A DNA stretch of 64,000 bases from Phalacrocorax aristotelis (Eukaryota > Chordata > Aves > Suliformes > Phalacrocoracidae), in contig NC_134282.1 of the NCBI RefSeq assembly GCF_949628215.1, forward strand, positions 8,554,223 to 8,618,222. Direction: 5' to 3'. A program made the translations under genes and the position numbers. Below are positions 13,552-29,430 of this stretch, one piece after another. The stretch's first letter is position 1. Every line of letters starts with the position of its first letter. The notes beneath the pieces are model-generated. The model was not told the DNA's origin. It did no database searches and saw only the letters and a list, made by a program, of their open reading frames with translations.

Positions 13552-14196
13552 TGGGGTGAGGAAGCCTGCCAGTCATCCAATCGTTGCAAAGACTATCATC
13601 TTCATTTGGAACTCCCAAGAGACCAGTTTCATTGCTTCACACTTAAAGAAATGCTGTATTTCTTTAATTTCCAGGGTGCAAAATGTGCACAATGCTTTAA
13701 AAACCGTTTTGCTGTCCCAGCAGTATCAGCCCTATCCACCCAAGACCTCAAGACCCCTCTTCACACACACTTCAGCTAATGGCAGTTAGTAACAGCACCT
13801 CTTCCCAAGAACAAACGGTTATTTCATGGTTCCCTAGCTACTTCTACACTGGGAAAAAAGGAACTCATAATTCTTTAACATTCATATCAACAGCTAGATC
13901 ACGGATATATTTTGCCACAATATCACCTGTCTTTAACCAACACTGAACTATTACAGGTCCTCATTATTCTAGCATAAACAGGTTGATCTTGTTCCTTTTC
14001 TGCGTACAAACTTTTGCCCTTCCTCACACTTTTTGTCACCTAGGCAGCAGACCCTAATCTCCAGGGTAGAGATTGAAAACAGAACAAAAGAGAAATTCAC
14101 CATTAGGCATGTTTATGCTTAAATTCACAAAAGGGTTACATGCAAATACAAGTCTTGATTACACTAGGCCTTTTGGTTAAGATGTATGACTGAGGG

Positions 14197-14216
14197 AAAA
14201 AAAAAAAAAAAAAAAA
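14197..14216. repeat. Poly(A) run, 20 bp
   Basis: Twenty uninterrupted A residues followed by GAAAAAAAC. It may be the tail of a retro-inserted sequence, but nothing recognisable precedes it on the plus strand and I see no target-site duplication. Confidence 0.9.
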
Positions 14217-17200
14217 GAAAAAAACCACCCAAAACACATTTAGTTCCTCAGAAAAGGTCTCTTAAACATACATTTTCACCCTCAAGTTCCTGAGACAGCC
14301 AAAACTATTTTGCACAGAACCATACTTGCTACAGTCCTACAGTGATACACCTAAACACCAAACAGGCAAGGGATTTGCAAAGTCAATGTACCGTGACCAG
14401 CGTTCCCACGGGAGCCTTTCAGGTAGCTACATTCAAAGTAAAATAAATATACAGACAATGCTACATTTGACAGAATTTGAAGACTATGCCAGAGATGCAG
14501 GTTTGCTTGTCAAATTGAGACACACTCCTCTCATGCTGCTGAAGCTCATCCTAAGGACTGCCAGACCCCTGGAGCCAGGGCGAGGAAGCTACAGCACGCA
14601 CAACTCAAGAGTCAAAGGGACATACTCCTGGAAAGCATCAAGTTCTGGACCAGGCATCTACTTCAAGGAGTTTCCACATTTTATCCAACAGTTGTTTAAT
14701 GCAAAATACAAGACAGTCCCTTAAGGATCCAGATTTCCTTTGATGTTCACTAGAGTTCACTTACTGCCACAATCAAAACAGTAGCTACGTAAACTCATTC
14801 CTATGTAGGCAAATCTCTGTGGACTGCAGATGGCTCTTCGGCCGCAACTCTGAGCTATCAGTTCCACTCTTGGAGCCAGAAGTGCCTACAAATTAGTTGC
14901 TACTAAGCTTTGCTGCAGTAAATCCTTCTGTATACGTACTTCACTTCTCAATAGTTTCTGTTTTCAGCACTTTAGAATTGGTCCTTTAGCTAACAACGTA
15001 AACAAAGCATTTTTAAATAATTAAATTTAAACCAGCAAACCTCCGTGCACCTAGACCAGCAGAATTTTAGGAGGATGAACTGCTATGCAAGAGAATTTCT
15101 TTTTTAAATTAAGTTATTCCTGCCATCTTACTGAAGTTATTCCTCACAGATTTTGAAAAAGACAGAGGCAATACTTCACAGACTATTTTATCCCATTTAA
15201 GGAACTATGACCCTAATTTACAATTGCGTAGAGGAATGACAATTTATACCAACACACTATCTTGTGCAGCCATTTTATTTTGCCTCCCTTCATAGTAAAA
15301 AATTTACAGAGCTCCAAGGTACTAACAGTTATTGAATGGTAAAAGAAAGCTCTTCAAATATATACTGATAGAACAATCTTCAAATGAATATGAACCTGTA
15401 TCGCCAACTTAAAATAAGCTGAACTGCTCAGAAAGATGAAACTACAACACACGGATTTTCAGTTAAAAGCTCACAGACCATGGCTCATGACAACAAGATT
15501 AATGAAAGAAACCAGAGAAGCAAAGAGTACAAAAGGCATTTCTGCCAAGATATTCGCCACTTGATGCGGATATCATTATGAGCCAGAACATTACACTTCA
15601 ATGTATACATCGTCTGTTGTTTAACTTCCTTTATTTGCCATCAGCTTTCTTCCCCTCATTTGGACACATAACTGGATTAAGCAGCATATAAAACTGGTGA
15701 AACGTATTGTGCAAATTTCAGTTTTTTGTCTTCAGGACCAAAGAGCTACATGCCACGGCCTTTCCCTACTACAGGACAAGCCCTACAGCATACGTGCACA
15801 TACTTGAGCCTCAGGAGCTCCAAGAGCACTGGGTTTCTCATGGATGAGCTACCGGACAAAGGTACATGGGAACACTGGAAAAGAGGTTGCCAAAAGCAGA
15901 CTGTTGATCCTGAAGCAACCTGTGCAGCCGAGTCCCAGTAGCTGTCTCCTGCAGAGATATCTTGAACATACACAAGCAACAGACAAACTTGTCTGACAGG
16001 CACTACCTTCCACCAGGGTCCTTAGATGACCCATTCGCTACATGACACGCATTTTCCTGCCAAGATGCCTCTTATAAACATAGCACTTGAGAGCAGTCCA
16101 TTATCAAGTCCTGTAACAGGTTAGTATTCTCACTGACCACTGCCTACTCCCTCATACTCCTGAGCAGACCTGGGAAAACTGATTGCCAGCACTGGTTGAT
16201 CACATCAGCTGAAGCCTGATGGATGGAAGAGCTGTACGGGCATGTCAGCAGTGGCCCATATACCATTTCCATAAACATGACTGTATAATGGTACCTACCA
16301 ATCACAGAGGAAAACTAAGATCACTCAGGGAACCTTAATTAGCAAAATAATGGCGGGGGGGGAGAAAAGGCAGACAGAAAAACTTAAGACCCATTACCTG
16401 GCATCATATGCTGAATCCCATGGGTTTTTCCTACCGTACAAAGTCTGTAGATCCACCACAAAAACTGGTACCATAAAGTTAAGAGTGACATAAAAGAATT
16501 CACGCTTATACCTATGGAGAATCCCATTTTTAAGGCTCCTTACCCTTACTTCTCAGACAGAAGCGTTAAACCTTATGTATTTGCAATAGGAGATATGCTT
16601 CTGCCAACCCCTCTTTATGTGCAGGCACTGCGGAAGATACGGCTCTCAAAGTCTGGTGAGGCACAAGAGGTTTTTATCCTGACTATGGCGCAATACTAGG
16701 AGGAGGAAGGAAAGGCATATTAACAAGCATCAACAGCAAATGAATGGTTTCAGATGAACTTAGAACCCGGGTTACACACCGACACCAGGCATTTGTGGGG
16801 AGATGGTCTCCTGCCCGTCACATCAGTGAGGCTCGTTCTTTTCCGTCACCAAGACCCAACCTTCCCCCTCCATAGTTCTCATCCACTCTTAGCATACTCC
16901 TTCACCCACTTCTGAATTTAGACCAAATTACTCTGGTCAAACAGCAAAGGAAGACTGAGAATTCAGAAGATGCTCTTTCAAGATATGAGGAACCACAGCA
17001 GCTACATGGAAACTCATGCTGAAGCCTGAAGTTGGAACATAACATCACCAAAGTAATCAGCTACTGAATTTTTTTTGAAGACTCTAGTGAATGTCTGTGG
17101 ACTTCAACATTTTGAAGGTTTGCAATTACTCTGAAATTGAACAGCTTTTCAACAGAATGACTAACAGCCGGACCTGATAAATCTTAAGTCCCCATTCTGG

Positions 17201-18671
17201 GGCACAAGCATGTTGAAGTATCAAAAAGACAGGTCTCCAGGCCTTTTTTTTTTTTTTTAATAGTTGATTTTTGTTTAAGTCTTGTTTCTGAAAACTGATG
17301 CTGCAACACTTTGGTTGAAATGAAAACAAAATGCATACTCTCATACACATGTTTTGCCAACAGAAACACCAAAATCAAAAATTTCAAACCAGCTATTTAT
17401 ATTTGGCAAAGTTATAAGCAGTGCTATCAAGCTCACCTTCAAACAGCTAAGTAGCCTGCCACCCTGCATATTACAATGTAAAGAAAACACAGATGACATA
17501 GGAAGCAGACTTCTCTAGAAAACCTATTCAAAGAGAGTAAGGTACACTTTCAAATGTAGTAAGAAGTATACATTTGTTGATCTGACCTTGTTCAATCTTG
17601 TTTCACGTTTTTTGAATTATTTCAAGTGTGCAATACCTATTTTCAAGCAAGAGTTTCAAACTATTATTGTATTTACTTGTGTTGATTGTAGGAAAATAAT
17701 ATGCTTTGGTTGTTTTTAATCAGAGGCTGTTATCCAGTAAACATTACTGCAGCAGGCTACACCCTGAGCACAGCATTCAATTAAAAAATACAATCTTTAG
17801 TTACCATAATCAGCCAGAAGTGACAAGGACAAAATAACCTCCACATTTGTTCAGCATCAAATCCAAACAATTTGTATTTGTTAGCTGCTAAGAGACTTTG
17901 ATTGTAACTGGCTTGCAATAATCACTAACTGCATGCACAGTTTATGTAGCATCTCTACAAAGACAACCCTTTAAGAATTCTAACACATTATACGGGCACT
18001 GATGGAAAATGTACTGCAACCATCTCAGCACCCCCTTCTTCCCTGCTGAACTGCACGAGTCCATCAACAGGAGAGAATCACCAGGTCAGGGCGAGATGCT
18101 GTTTGAGCTTCAAACGGGAAACAAGGTTAACTGAAGTAAAATTTATTCTAAGTCCTCCACAAACATACTCACTAACTAATAAGTAGGAGTCACAGTGCTA
18201 CTAATGGCAACGCTGCTCCCCAAAAAGGGGAAGCCACAAACAGGCAGAGGGCAGAAGTCCTGCTCAGACAGTTTCTGTGTGCATACAGATCAAAGAGCAT
18301 CTTCGTAGCTGCCTGTACCAAGCTTGCAGCTATGAGGAAACTCTGCCTGCTCCACAATTCAGGAAAACTGCTCTCAGTAGAGGAAGAAATTTGGTTAGAA
18401 AAGACAATAAGGTGGGTCTTCCTAAGAGGGCAGCAACCTGAATTAATTTCTTACAGTCTCTCCCATAGAAACGAGAATCCACACACACCAAACATACCCC
18501 AACACTCTCTTCAGGTTACTTAAAGAATGTCCTCTTTGACAATTACACCAACAATATTCTTCAAAATCATTAATTTTGAACTTGAAAAAAGTCTGTCTCA
18601 ATTCAAAATCACAAATGAGCAATTTATATAGTAACAGTATTCCTTCCAATCTTTAGATCTCAAAATTAAAT

Positions 18672-18800
18672 GTGGGAAAAACTAGGCTCAAGGAAACGTC
18701 ACATGCCTACAGTCATCCAGGACACCAACCGCAAAGCGGAGAACTGAACCAAGGCCTCAAACCCCAGTGTCGTGCTCATCTACAGAGTCGGCCTCCACCG
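18672..18800 (+). mobile_element. MIR-like SINE relic
   Basis: The plus strand has the MIR block order: a GGGAAAAACTAGGCTCAAGG segment, then CACATGCCTACAGTCATCCA in the place of the 'ttgcccaaggtcacac' region, then GCGGAGAACTGAACCAAGGC in the place of 'gcagagctgggattcgaacc', then CCCCAGTGTCGTGCTC, matching the 'gactccaaagcccgtgctc' 3' part of the consensus. This 3' half is the most convincing part. It is an old copy inside RSRC1 intron 1. Confidence 0.6.
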
Positions 18801-19599
18801 ACCTCCATCTTTTGCTCAGTAATTCTTAATTCTACAAACTGGCCTTCCACCACATTTTCCATACTCGAAGGCAACGAGAACTACGAACGTTCCTATTTTA
18901 GGTCAACGCAAGCAAGTTCACTAAGGGCATTAATCAGCATTTCTTGCAAATAACTAACCTGCAGAATAAGCTTACAGACCAACTAACTTTACCTGAGCTT
19001 TACGATGCAGCTTTTGGTGTTTCTTTTAAATTAAGTTCTAAATACCTTCCTCTCTCATGGCATATAGGATCATGCTAAACCACTTAAAATAACATGTTTA
19101 AAATGTGCCTCAAATCATTAGAACAGATAAACTGTTCAAAAAAGTTTCACATCTGAAAAAGAAGCACCGAGAATTGTACTGATGTCATGAAAAGCCGAAA
19201 TCAGGACTCAATAGTCTGAACAACTACTAAGCAGGTATTCTTTATTGCAGCACTGGATGCACAGGGGATCGCTCCTAATGTGCATGCCCACACATTCAGC
19301 TGAAATATAAGATGAAAATACCTAACACACTGCTGCTAAAATCAGCAGACCAGATACAGAAGAAACTGAATCGCACACCTTCTTCACCCACACTTTCACA
19401 GGCAAGAGCTGAAAAGGTAAAATTCTACATGCATAGTTTTCTTCTTATCACCCTACGAATCAAAATATAAAGTGAATTCCAAGGGCAAGTGCCAGGGACA
19501 ACAACATCCATTACGGATACCATGTGTTCCCTACTCACATCAGCTGAGCCCTGCTACTGCACGGCAGCAGGCAAGAGGGACCTGGAAAACACAGTGCAG

Positions 19600-21250
19600 A
19601 GAGCAGTTCCTGGCGCTCCGGGCCACTTTGCACTGTGAAATCCGACCTGAGCCAGGGGAAAGGCACCCCGGGCTGGACTCAGCCCCAGCCGGCTGAAGGC
19701 AGCACCGCTCCCCAGGGCTCTGCTGCCCCTCTGCCCCGCGCACGGCGCGACACGGGGCTACTCCTAGAAGAGACGGACACGTGTGTGAGTGGGGTTATCG
19801 CACACCACCCCCCGCCGCGCTCCTCAGCCGGCCACGGCGCTCCACGCAGCCCCGCCGCGCCCCCGGCCGCCGGGAAGCCGGGCCCGCCACCGGCGGGACC
19901 CCACGGCCAGGGCGGGAGGCCAGGGCAAGGAAACAACCCGCAGCATTTCCACGTGTAGAGCCGCAGCACCCAGCGGGAGCCCGGCCCGCGGCCCCACCAT
20001 GGCCCAGCCAGGCCAGGCCGCGGCAGAGCGCCCGGGCCGGCCCCGGCGTCGTCATGGCAACACCGGTCAGGCCCAGCCCGGCCTCACACCGCCGCTCCCG
20101 ACCCGCCACCCCCCGACCCGACCGGGCCCTGCCCGCAGCCGGGGGCCGCCGCGTCCCCTCAGCGCGCCGCCGCCTGGGGAGCCGCAGCAGGCCACGGCGG
20201 CGTGCCCGGCCCCCTGCCTTGTCCCTGCTACGGGCGGACTCGCCGCCGGGCCCCGCCACGTTACCTGAGCGGCGGAGCAGCGCGGCGAGGCGCGGCTGGG
20301 GCGGGCCGGGGCGGGCGGCGGGAGCGGAGGCGCCACCGGGCCGCGGCTGCCGGTTTGAGCTCAGCGCCTTCCTGGGCGGCGGGCAGGCAGCAGCAAGCCA
20401 CCGCCGAGCTCATCCAGGCGGCCAGGCAGCGACGCCGAGCGCCGAGGAATCGATGCGGCGTTCTCGCCGCCCCGGCAGGGCTAGCGCCCCCCACCCCACG
20501 CGTGGCGGGCAGCGAGGGGAGCGCGAGGGTCCCCGCTGCCCACGGGCGACGCAGCCTGGTGACAACCGCAGCGGCTTAACGGCACATGGCCGTGGCACGC
20601 TGCGGCCCGCCGGGGGTGACGGGCTCCGCGGGGGCGGCCGCGTGTGGGGTTTCTCGTTTCAGTTCGAAGTGATTAACGAGGGGTCGGTGTTTCCTGGCAC
20701 TGACAACCGCCCCCGTGGCCGAAGGGGCAGCGCTCTCCCCGCGGCGTGGGCACCGCACCGGGGCCGGGCTGCGCCCCGGGGAAGGCAGAGCCCCAGCCGC
20801 GGGGGGAGCGAGTCCCGGGCCGCGACCCGCCGAGCCGGGGCGGGCAACGGCGAGAAACGCAACGAAACGATCTGGTCCCTACGGTTAAGTCTGTCTTTTG
20901 ACCAACTTGGTTAGTTTAACGCGAGTTTCCGAGCACACGCTCACCGTCACGGGAACTGCGAAGCGTTGGATAAACGAAAACGTAGGGATGGAAGAGCCGC
21001 TGACCATCCTCGTTCCCGTCGGCAGCCGGCCCGTTCCCGTCGGGCCCCCGGTGTCCCATCTCCCCACCCCCACCCCAGTACCGAAAAGGCCACGCGGGGA
21101 CAGGCGGGACCGGGTCACCGGCAGCTCGACCCGCGCTGCCGCCTCAAACGGAGTTACCGGTAAATCGTCGCCTGTCGCGGCCGAGGCGCGTGTAATTGGA
21201 TCTGGAGACATGCTAATGCCGCCCTCGGTGCCCACCTGCGCGGGTGGATA
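19600..21250. promoter_or_regulatory. CpG island of the RSRC1 promoter
   Basis: A dense run of CpG and G/C blocks starts near 19.6 kb, peaks at 19.8-20.6 kb, and continues more weakly to about 21.25 kb. It covers the probable RSRC1 first exon and has Sp1-type GGGCGGG boxes (20,299-20,320) and an RFX half-site-like GTCATGGCAAC at 20,051-20,061. There is no TATA box near the RSRC1 end, as usual for a broadly expressed gene. Long open frames here, including one of 377 codons at 19,781-20,914 on the plus strand, come from the scarcity of AT-rich stop codons and are not genes. Confidence 0.8.
20265..20440 (-). other. RSRC1: Probable RSRC1 non-coding exon 1
   Basis: On the minus strand a good donor, CTCAG followed by GTAACG, occurs at 20,265/20,264 within the CpG island upstream of the ATG exon. 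It is the best donor in the expected position for the untranslated first exon of RSRC1. The 5' end is not defined by any motif. About 175 bp is given as a guess from the island's densest part. Cap-site or cDNA data would settle it. Confidence 0.5.
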
Positions 21251-21254
21251 AACG

Positions 21255-21545
21255 CTCTCCCACGTAAAGTCATCTTTGTAAAGGTCAAATCAAAAATCAA
21301 TCCTTAAGCAAGAGTTAAACAATTTTGAATAATTTATTAGAGTGTTAGCAAAGGTGTAAAAGAGACGACTTCTGTCGACAAAAATACTCTCTTAATGGGA
21401 TTTAAACAACAAAGGGAAAACAATATTAGCAATAAATAGCGTAATTCGCGCTAATCTGATGCCTCAATTCGCCGTATGAGACAAACGTTAATGACACGGC
21501 TGTATTTGTCACTGTCAATTAGCCGAGAATTTATTTGGTGGATTT
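21255..21545. promoter_or_regulatory. AT-rich island between the RSRC1 and SHOX2 promoters, probable conserved element
   Basis: About 290 bp of AT-rich, non-repetitive sequence is set inside otherwise very GC-rich promoter DNA, 0.5-0.8 kb upstream of the SHOX2 TATA box. Visible sites include a nuclear-receptor half-site with flank (AAAGGTCAAATCA, 21,281-21,293), a T-box half-site (AGGTGT, 21,352-21,357), several TAAT/ATTA homeodomain cores, and TGTCACTGTCAATTAG near 21,508-21,523 with TALE-type TGTCA. Sharp AT islands of this kind inside CpG promoters of developmental genes are typically conserved cis-elements. Conservation itself was not tested. Confidence 0.45.
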
Positions 21546-21676
21546 GGGCATCCACGGAGGAACTTTTCCAGCTCCCCCGCCGCTCGCGCGGGGACGTTTC
21601 CACGGCTCAACGCCGCGTACCGGGCGGGCTCCGGGCGGGCAAGCGCCCCTTGCCTCTGCCCCGTGGGCACCCCACG

Positions 21677-21711
21677 CACCACCACCACCACCACCACCAC
21701 CACCCCCCCCC
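21677..21711 (+). repeat. (CAC)n microsatellite followed by a C run
   Basis: About nine CAC units (21,677-21,703) pass into a run of C, then CTTCCCC, in the SHOX2 upstream region. It is not translated in any supported gene. Length polymorphism is likely. Confidence 0.9.
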
Positions 21712-21862
21712 TTCCCCGACCCCCGCGGGGCGGTGCGCGGGCGCGGAGCCTGCGCGCCCCCCCCAGCCACCCCCCCCGCCTCCCGCCTTGGCCACTCCCC
21801 CGCAGCTCCGGCCCCTCTCCCGCGCCGCGCTCGCCCGGGACCTCGCGCACGGGGCCCGCGTC

Positions 21863-21877
21863 TAATTAAATTAATTA
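21863..21877. promoter_or_regulatory. Homeodomain dimer (P3-type) site upstream of SHOX2
   Basis: TAATTAAATTAATTA is the only AT-rich word in about 450 bp of nearly pure GC. Its first 11 bases read TAAT-TAA-ATTA, the P3 palindrome TAATNNNATTA bound cooperatively by Q50 paired-like homeodomain dimers, the class that includes SHOX and SHOX2. It lies about 170 bp upstream of the SHOX2 TATA box. Autoregulation is an inference from motif class and position. Confidence 0.5.
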
Positions 21878-22043
21878 GGGCGCGGCGGGCGGGCGGAGCG
21901 GCGGCGCCCTGGCCGCAGTGCCCCGCGGCGGGCGGCGCGGCGCGGAGCGGAGCGGAGCGGCGCGGCCGGGCGGCGGAGAAGGGGTCCATTCAGAGCTCCG
22001 AGGGGAGGTAATTCGCCGGGAACAAGGGGCAGGCTTTGCAAAG

Positions 22044-22051
22044 TATAAATA
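22044..22051 (+). promoter_or_regulatory. SHOX2: SHOX2 TATA box
   Basis: TATAAATA stands in a GC-rich setting 166 bp upstream of the SHOX2 ATG. A start site about 30 bp downstream would fall near 22,072-22,080, where CTATCAGA resembles an initiator, giving a 5' UTR of about 140 nt. A focused TATA promoter fits a tissue-restricted developmental regulator and contrasts with the TATA-less RSRC1 side. Confidence 0.75.
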
Positions 22052-22216
22052 GTGCCACTTCAATCGCCGCGTCGCTATCAGACCCCGAGAGCCCTGCACG
22101 TCGGGCGGCACGGCTGGGCTCGGCTCGGCACGGAACGGCCCGGGGCGCCGCCGCCACCCCACGCCCCGTGGATGCCCGCCCGGGGAGCCGGGGCAGCGCG
22201 CCCCTGAGCCGCGGCC

Positions 22217-27062
<4,846 letters not shown>

Positions 27063-28760
27063 CCGCGCTCGCTCCTTTTATTTTTTTTTTTTTAAATAAA
27101 AGGGGAAAAAAGAAAAAAAAAAAGACGAGGGAGAGGAGAAACTGACGGGAGATATATACTTATTTAAAGAATTAGAGGAACTAGACGCGCAGCTGGGAAG
27201 TTCACAGGTTTTGAAACTGACCTTTTTCTGCGAAGTTCACTTTAATACAAGAAATTTGATAAGAGAGGCGGGCCTCCTTTCACGTTGCATCAGATACTTG
27301 AGTTTAACAACAACGTCTGGAATAGTGACAAAAAGAAGAGCGAAAGACGAAGAGGGGAAAAAAAAAAAGAAAAGGAGAGAAAAAAAAAAAAAAGACAATG
27401 ATTTCTCTGCGAATTTCTAATGGGAAACTGTCCGGGATACTTCCTCCAGCAGCATTCCGGGTTGCATGTATTTGTATTTCATTGATGGAGTCCTTTGATT
27501 CACTTGCACTTCACCCTCATCTTTAGTAGGAAAAAAAAAAAAAAAACAAACACCAGACCAAAACAAACAAACGTGGCTGGGTTCTTTCTCTTTTAATCTC
27601 GGAGGGAAGCAGAAAGAGAGGGAGATGAAGCACTACCTTTTCCACTCTTACATCTCTGTTGGTCGTTTGCTGTCCCACCTCTGAAATAAAAGGGAGCGGA
27701 AAGCATCAGGAGAGTGGAGTGTGCCTCCCTTTGCTGGGTTTCTCTTGTCCTGAGGGGGAAAACAAAAAAAAAAGAAAAAATATTTAAAAAGAGAGTATTT
27801 AATTCCCAACCACCACTTTACACAACGGCAAATTCCAATAAGAGGTACCGGGTACATGTAAAATATGTTGATACACACGAACAAAGTTTATTTTGGCTAT
27901 AACTTGTGAATTGATAGTTGACTGTCAAACATTTACATTTTATCTCATAAAGGTGTATCTATTCACGAAATCTTGTGATTTTTTTTTTTTTGTTGTTATT
28001 ATTATTTGGAAGACGTATAGCTATTTAACCTGGGGTACCTTGCAGTCGGTGATTGTTATCCCAGTTTGCCATCAGACCCTCATGCTTATTGCCAAGACAG
28101 AGGGAAAGCTCTTCTACACGAACTTTGGTATGGACGGGCTTTGTATCTATTTGTTCTCCATGAAAACAAAATTATTTATATTGACCATATTTTTTCTAGT
28201 GTATTTTAAGTTATTTAAAAAAGAAAAAAAAAAGAGGTTGTTATTTCATTACATTTGTTGTCAGTACAATATATTTTGTTTCACTCAGGTTTGCTTCACC
28301 TTTTTAAATCCATTTTCGACGTCACGAATTTCAATAAGTGCCAAGTAATGAATTTAAGACACTTTGCGACCTATTGACTGAAAAGGGAAACGTTTTAGTG
28401 GACGGTTTCACGTCACCTCTGGTACTGTTAATATTAAATCATCGGTGATATTCTTTCTTTTCTGTGTTTACACCTTCTGTAGAGCTCGCACGTTTCTTTC
28501 TGCTCCGTAGATATCGCGACACGCCGATAGCGCCCAGCACGGCGAGGAAGCACCGCTCGCCTCCGCGCATCTTTCGTTACCGCTTTAGAGGAGTTTGTTT
28601 TTTTTTTTTTCCCTCAGTTTCCGCTTCACAAAACTTAACCGCGGCGTTTTGATTTGCCTTTCTTTCGAAGAAAAATAGACCGGTGGAAGTTATTTAGCAA
28701 TTGTGTCTTTACAAGTTCTGTCAAGTTCCCTCAGGTAATAAAATCGAGGAAAGCTTAATG
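27063..28760 (+). other. SHOX2: Probable SHOX2 3' UTR
   Basis: AT-rich single-copy sequence after the stop with no coding potential. Poly(A) signals are AATAAA at 27,095-27,100 (only 33 nt after the stop, probably too near), AATAAA at 27,685-27,690, ATTAAA at 28,433-28,438 and AATAAA at 28,737-28,742. The last fits a mammalian-like 3' UTR of nearly 2 kb just before the next CpG block. A 47-nt pure purine run at 27,349-27,395 and A-runs near 27,106-27,123 and 27,532-27,546 are internal-priming hazards for oligo-dT cDNA. The true end is not determined. Confidence 0.5.
28737..28742 (+). terminator. SHOX2: Candidate distal poly(A) signal of SHOX2
   Basis: AATAAA in GGTAATAAAATCG, followed by a T/G-containing stretch before GC-rich DNA begins. 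It is chosen as the distal end only because sequence character changes sharply about 40 bp later. Confidence 0.3.
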
Positions 28761-28779
28761 GCTCAAAATATTTTCCAGG

Positions 28780-29430
28780 GGAGGGACGGGGGCGGGGGGG
28801 ACGCCAGCTCCTTCACGGCCGGCCTGGCGGGACGCCTCTGTTCTCTCGAGGGCTCCGTGAGGAGAGGGCGCTCGCCCCGGGGACTGGCGGGGCGGAGGCG
28901 GCCGTCGTGAGGGGACGCGCCCGCCATGGGGGTGCCTGTGAGGGGAGGACGCCCGCCACGGGGGTGCCTACGACGGGGGGACGCCCGCCATGGCGGCCCG
29001 TGTGAGAGGACGCGCCCGCCACGGGGCTCCGTCTGAGGGGAGGGCGCCCGCTACGGGGCCACCGAGCGTAGCCCCGGAGGCCGGGCAACGGCTGCGGGAA
29101 GGGGCCGGCCTCGGCGCAGGCGGGCGCTGCCCGGGGGGCTGCGGGGAGCGCGGGTGGGCCCGCTGGCGGGGTGAAGCGCCGCCTCGCCCCTCGCCGGGGA
29201 AGCGGCGGCGCCTCCGGCCAGCCACGCCCGCTCTCCGCCGGGAAGGACTCCTCCGAGCCCGGCCGCGCTGGCGGGGAGAGCCGGCGGCGGCGGCGCGTCA
29301 CGCGTGGGCCGAGGGAGGCTGCCGGGCGGCGGAGCGAGGCCGAGCTGTCCCCGTCCCCGTCCCCGCGGGGCGGGCAGGGGCAGTGTCCGTGTCCCTCCCG
29401 GAGAGGGCTGCCAGGAGCCACGGCGAAATC
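28780..29430. promoter_or_regulatory. CpG-rich block downstream of SHOX2
   Basis: About 650 bp of very CpG-rich sequence, isolated between the AT-rich SHOX2 3' UTR and AT-rich DNA to the right. It may be the CpG island of an unannotated non-coding transcript or simply a GC-rich minisatellite expansion, since half of it is the tandem array at 28,851-29,062. Open frames of 159-202 codons here are composition artefacts with repeat-derived sequence. Confidence 0.5.
28851..29062. repeat. GC-rich minisatellite, about 31-34-bp unit, five to six copies
   Basis: Successive units begin near 28,854 (degenerate), 28,903, 28,938, 28,969, 29,001 and 29,032. Each carries GTGAGGGG followed by ACGCCCGCCA(C/T)GG and a spacer such as GGGTGCCT. 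The units differ by point changes and small indels, so the array is not recent. Length variation between individuals is likely. Confidence 0.8.

Larger units (their letters stand above)
12672..20264 (-). other. RSRC1: RSRC1 intron 1
   Basis: 7,593-bp intron from the CpG-island donor at 20,264-20,263 to the exon 2 acceptor. It is AT-rich until about 19.5 kb, then becomes strongly CpG-rich as it enters the promoter island. It holds an A12-G11 homopolymer junction at 13,529-13,551, an A20 run at 14,197-14,216 and a MIR-like relic near 18,672-18,800. Open frames inside it (for example 14,326-14,724 on the plus strand) have no recognisable domain and no splice context and are not called as genes. 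Confidence 0.75.
1..20440 (-). other. RSRC1: RSRC1 transcription unit, 5' part only (exons 1-3)
   Basis: Leftward gene identified from two coding exons that together give the arginine/serine-rich N-terminus of RSRC1, plus a CpG-island donor site that fits a non-coding first exon. RSRC1 (also SRrp53) is a nuclear SR-related protein acting in constitutive and alternative pre-mRNA splicing at the 3' splice site. Only about the first 104 residues of a protein of roughly 334 in mammals are here. The coiled-coil C-terminal half must lie beyond position 1, consistent with the very long introns of this gene in other tetrapods. It sits head to head with SHOX2, the arrangement known in human and mouse. 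The right boundary (transcription start) is an estimate from the CpG island and not a seen site. Confidence 0.85.

Noticed and set aside
14326..14724. 132-codon open frame in RSRC1 intron 1
   Set aside because: No domain, no splice or promoter context. The length is expected by chance.
19781..20914. 377-codon plus-strand open frame in the RSRC1 CpG island
   Set aside because: Pro/Arg/Ala/Gly low-complexity translation, overlapping open frames on both strands, and it overlaps the RSRC1 promoter. GC-rich DNA lacks stop codons by chance.
27095..27100. AATAAA directly after the SHOX2 stop as the main poly(A) signal
   Set aside because: Only 33 nt after the stop codon inside a T/A run. Better-placed signals follow. 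Kept only as a note.
28813..29421. 202-codon minus-strand open frame over the downstream CpG block
   Set aside because: Its repeated GRHGGRPP/WRARPL pattern is a translation of the minisatellite and not a protein family.
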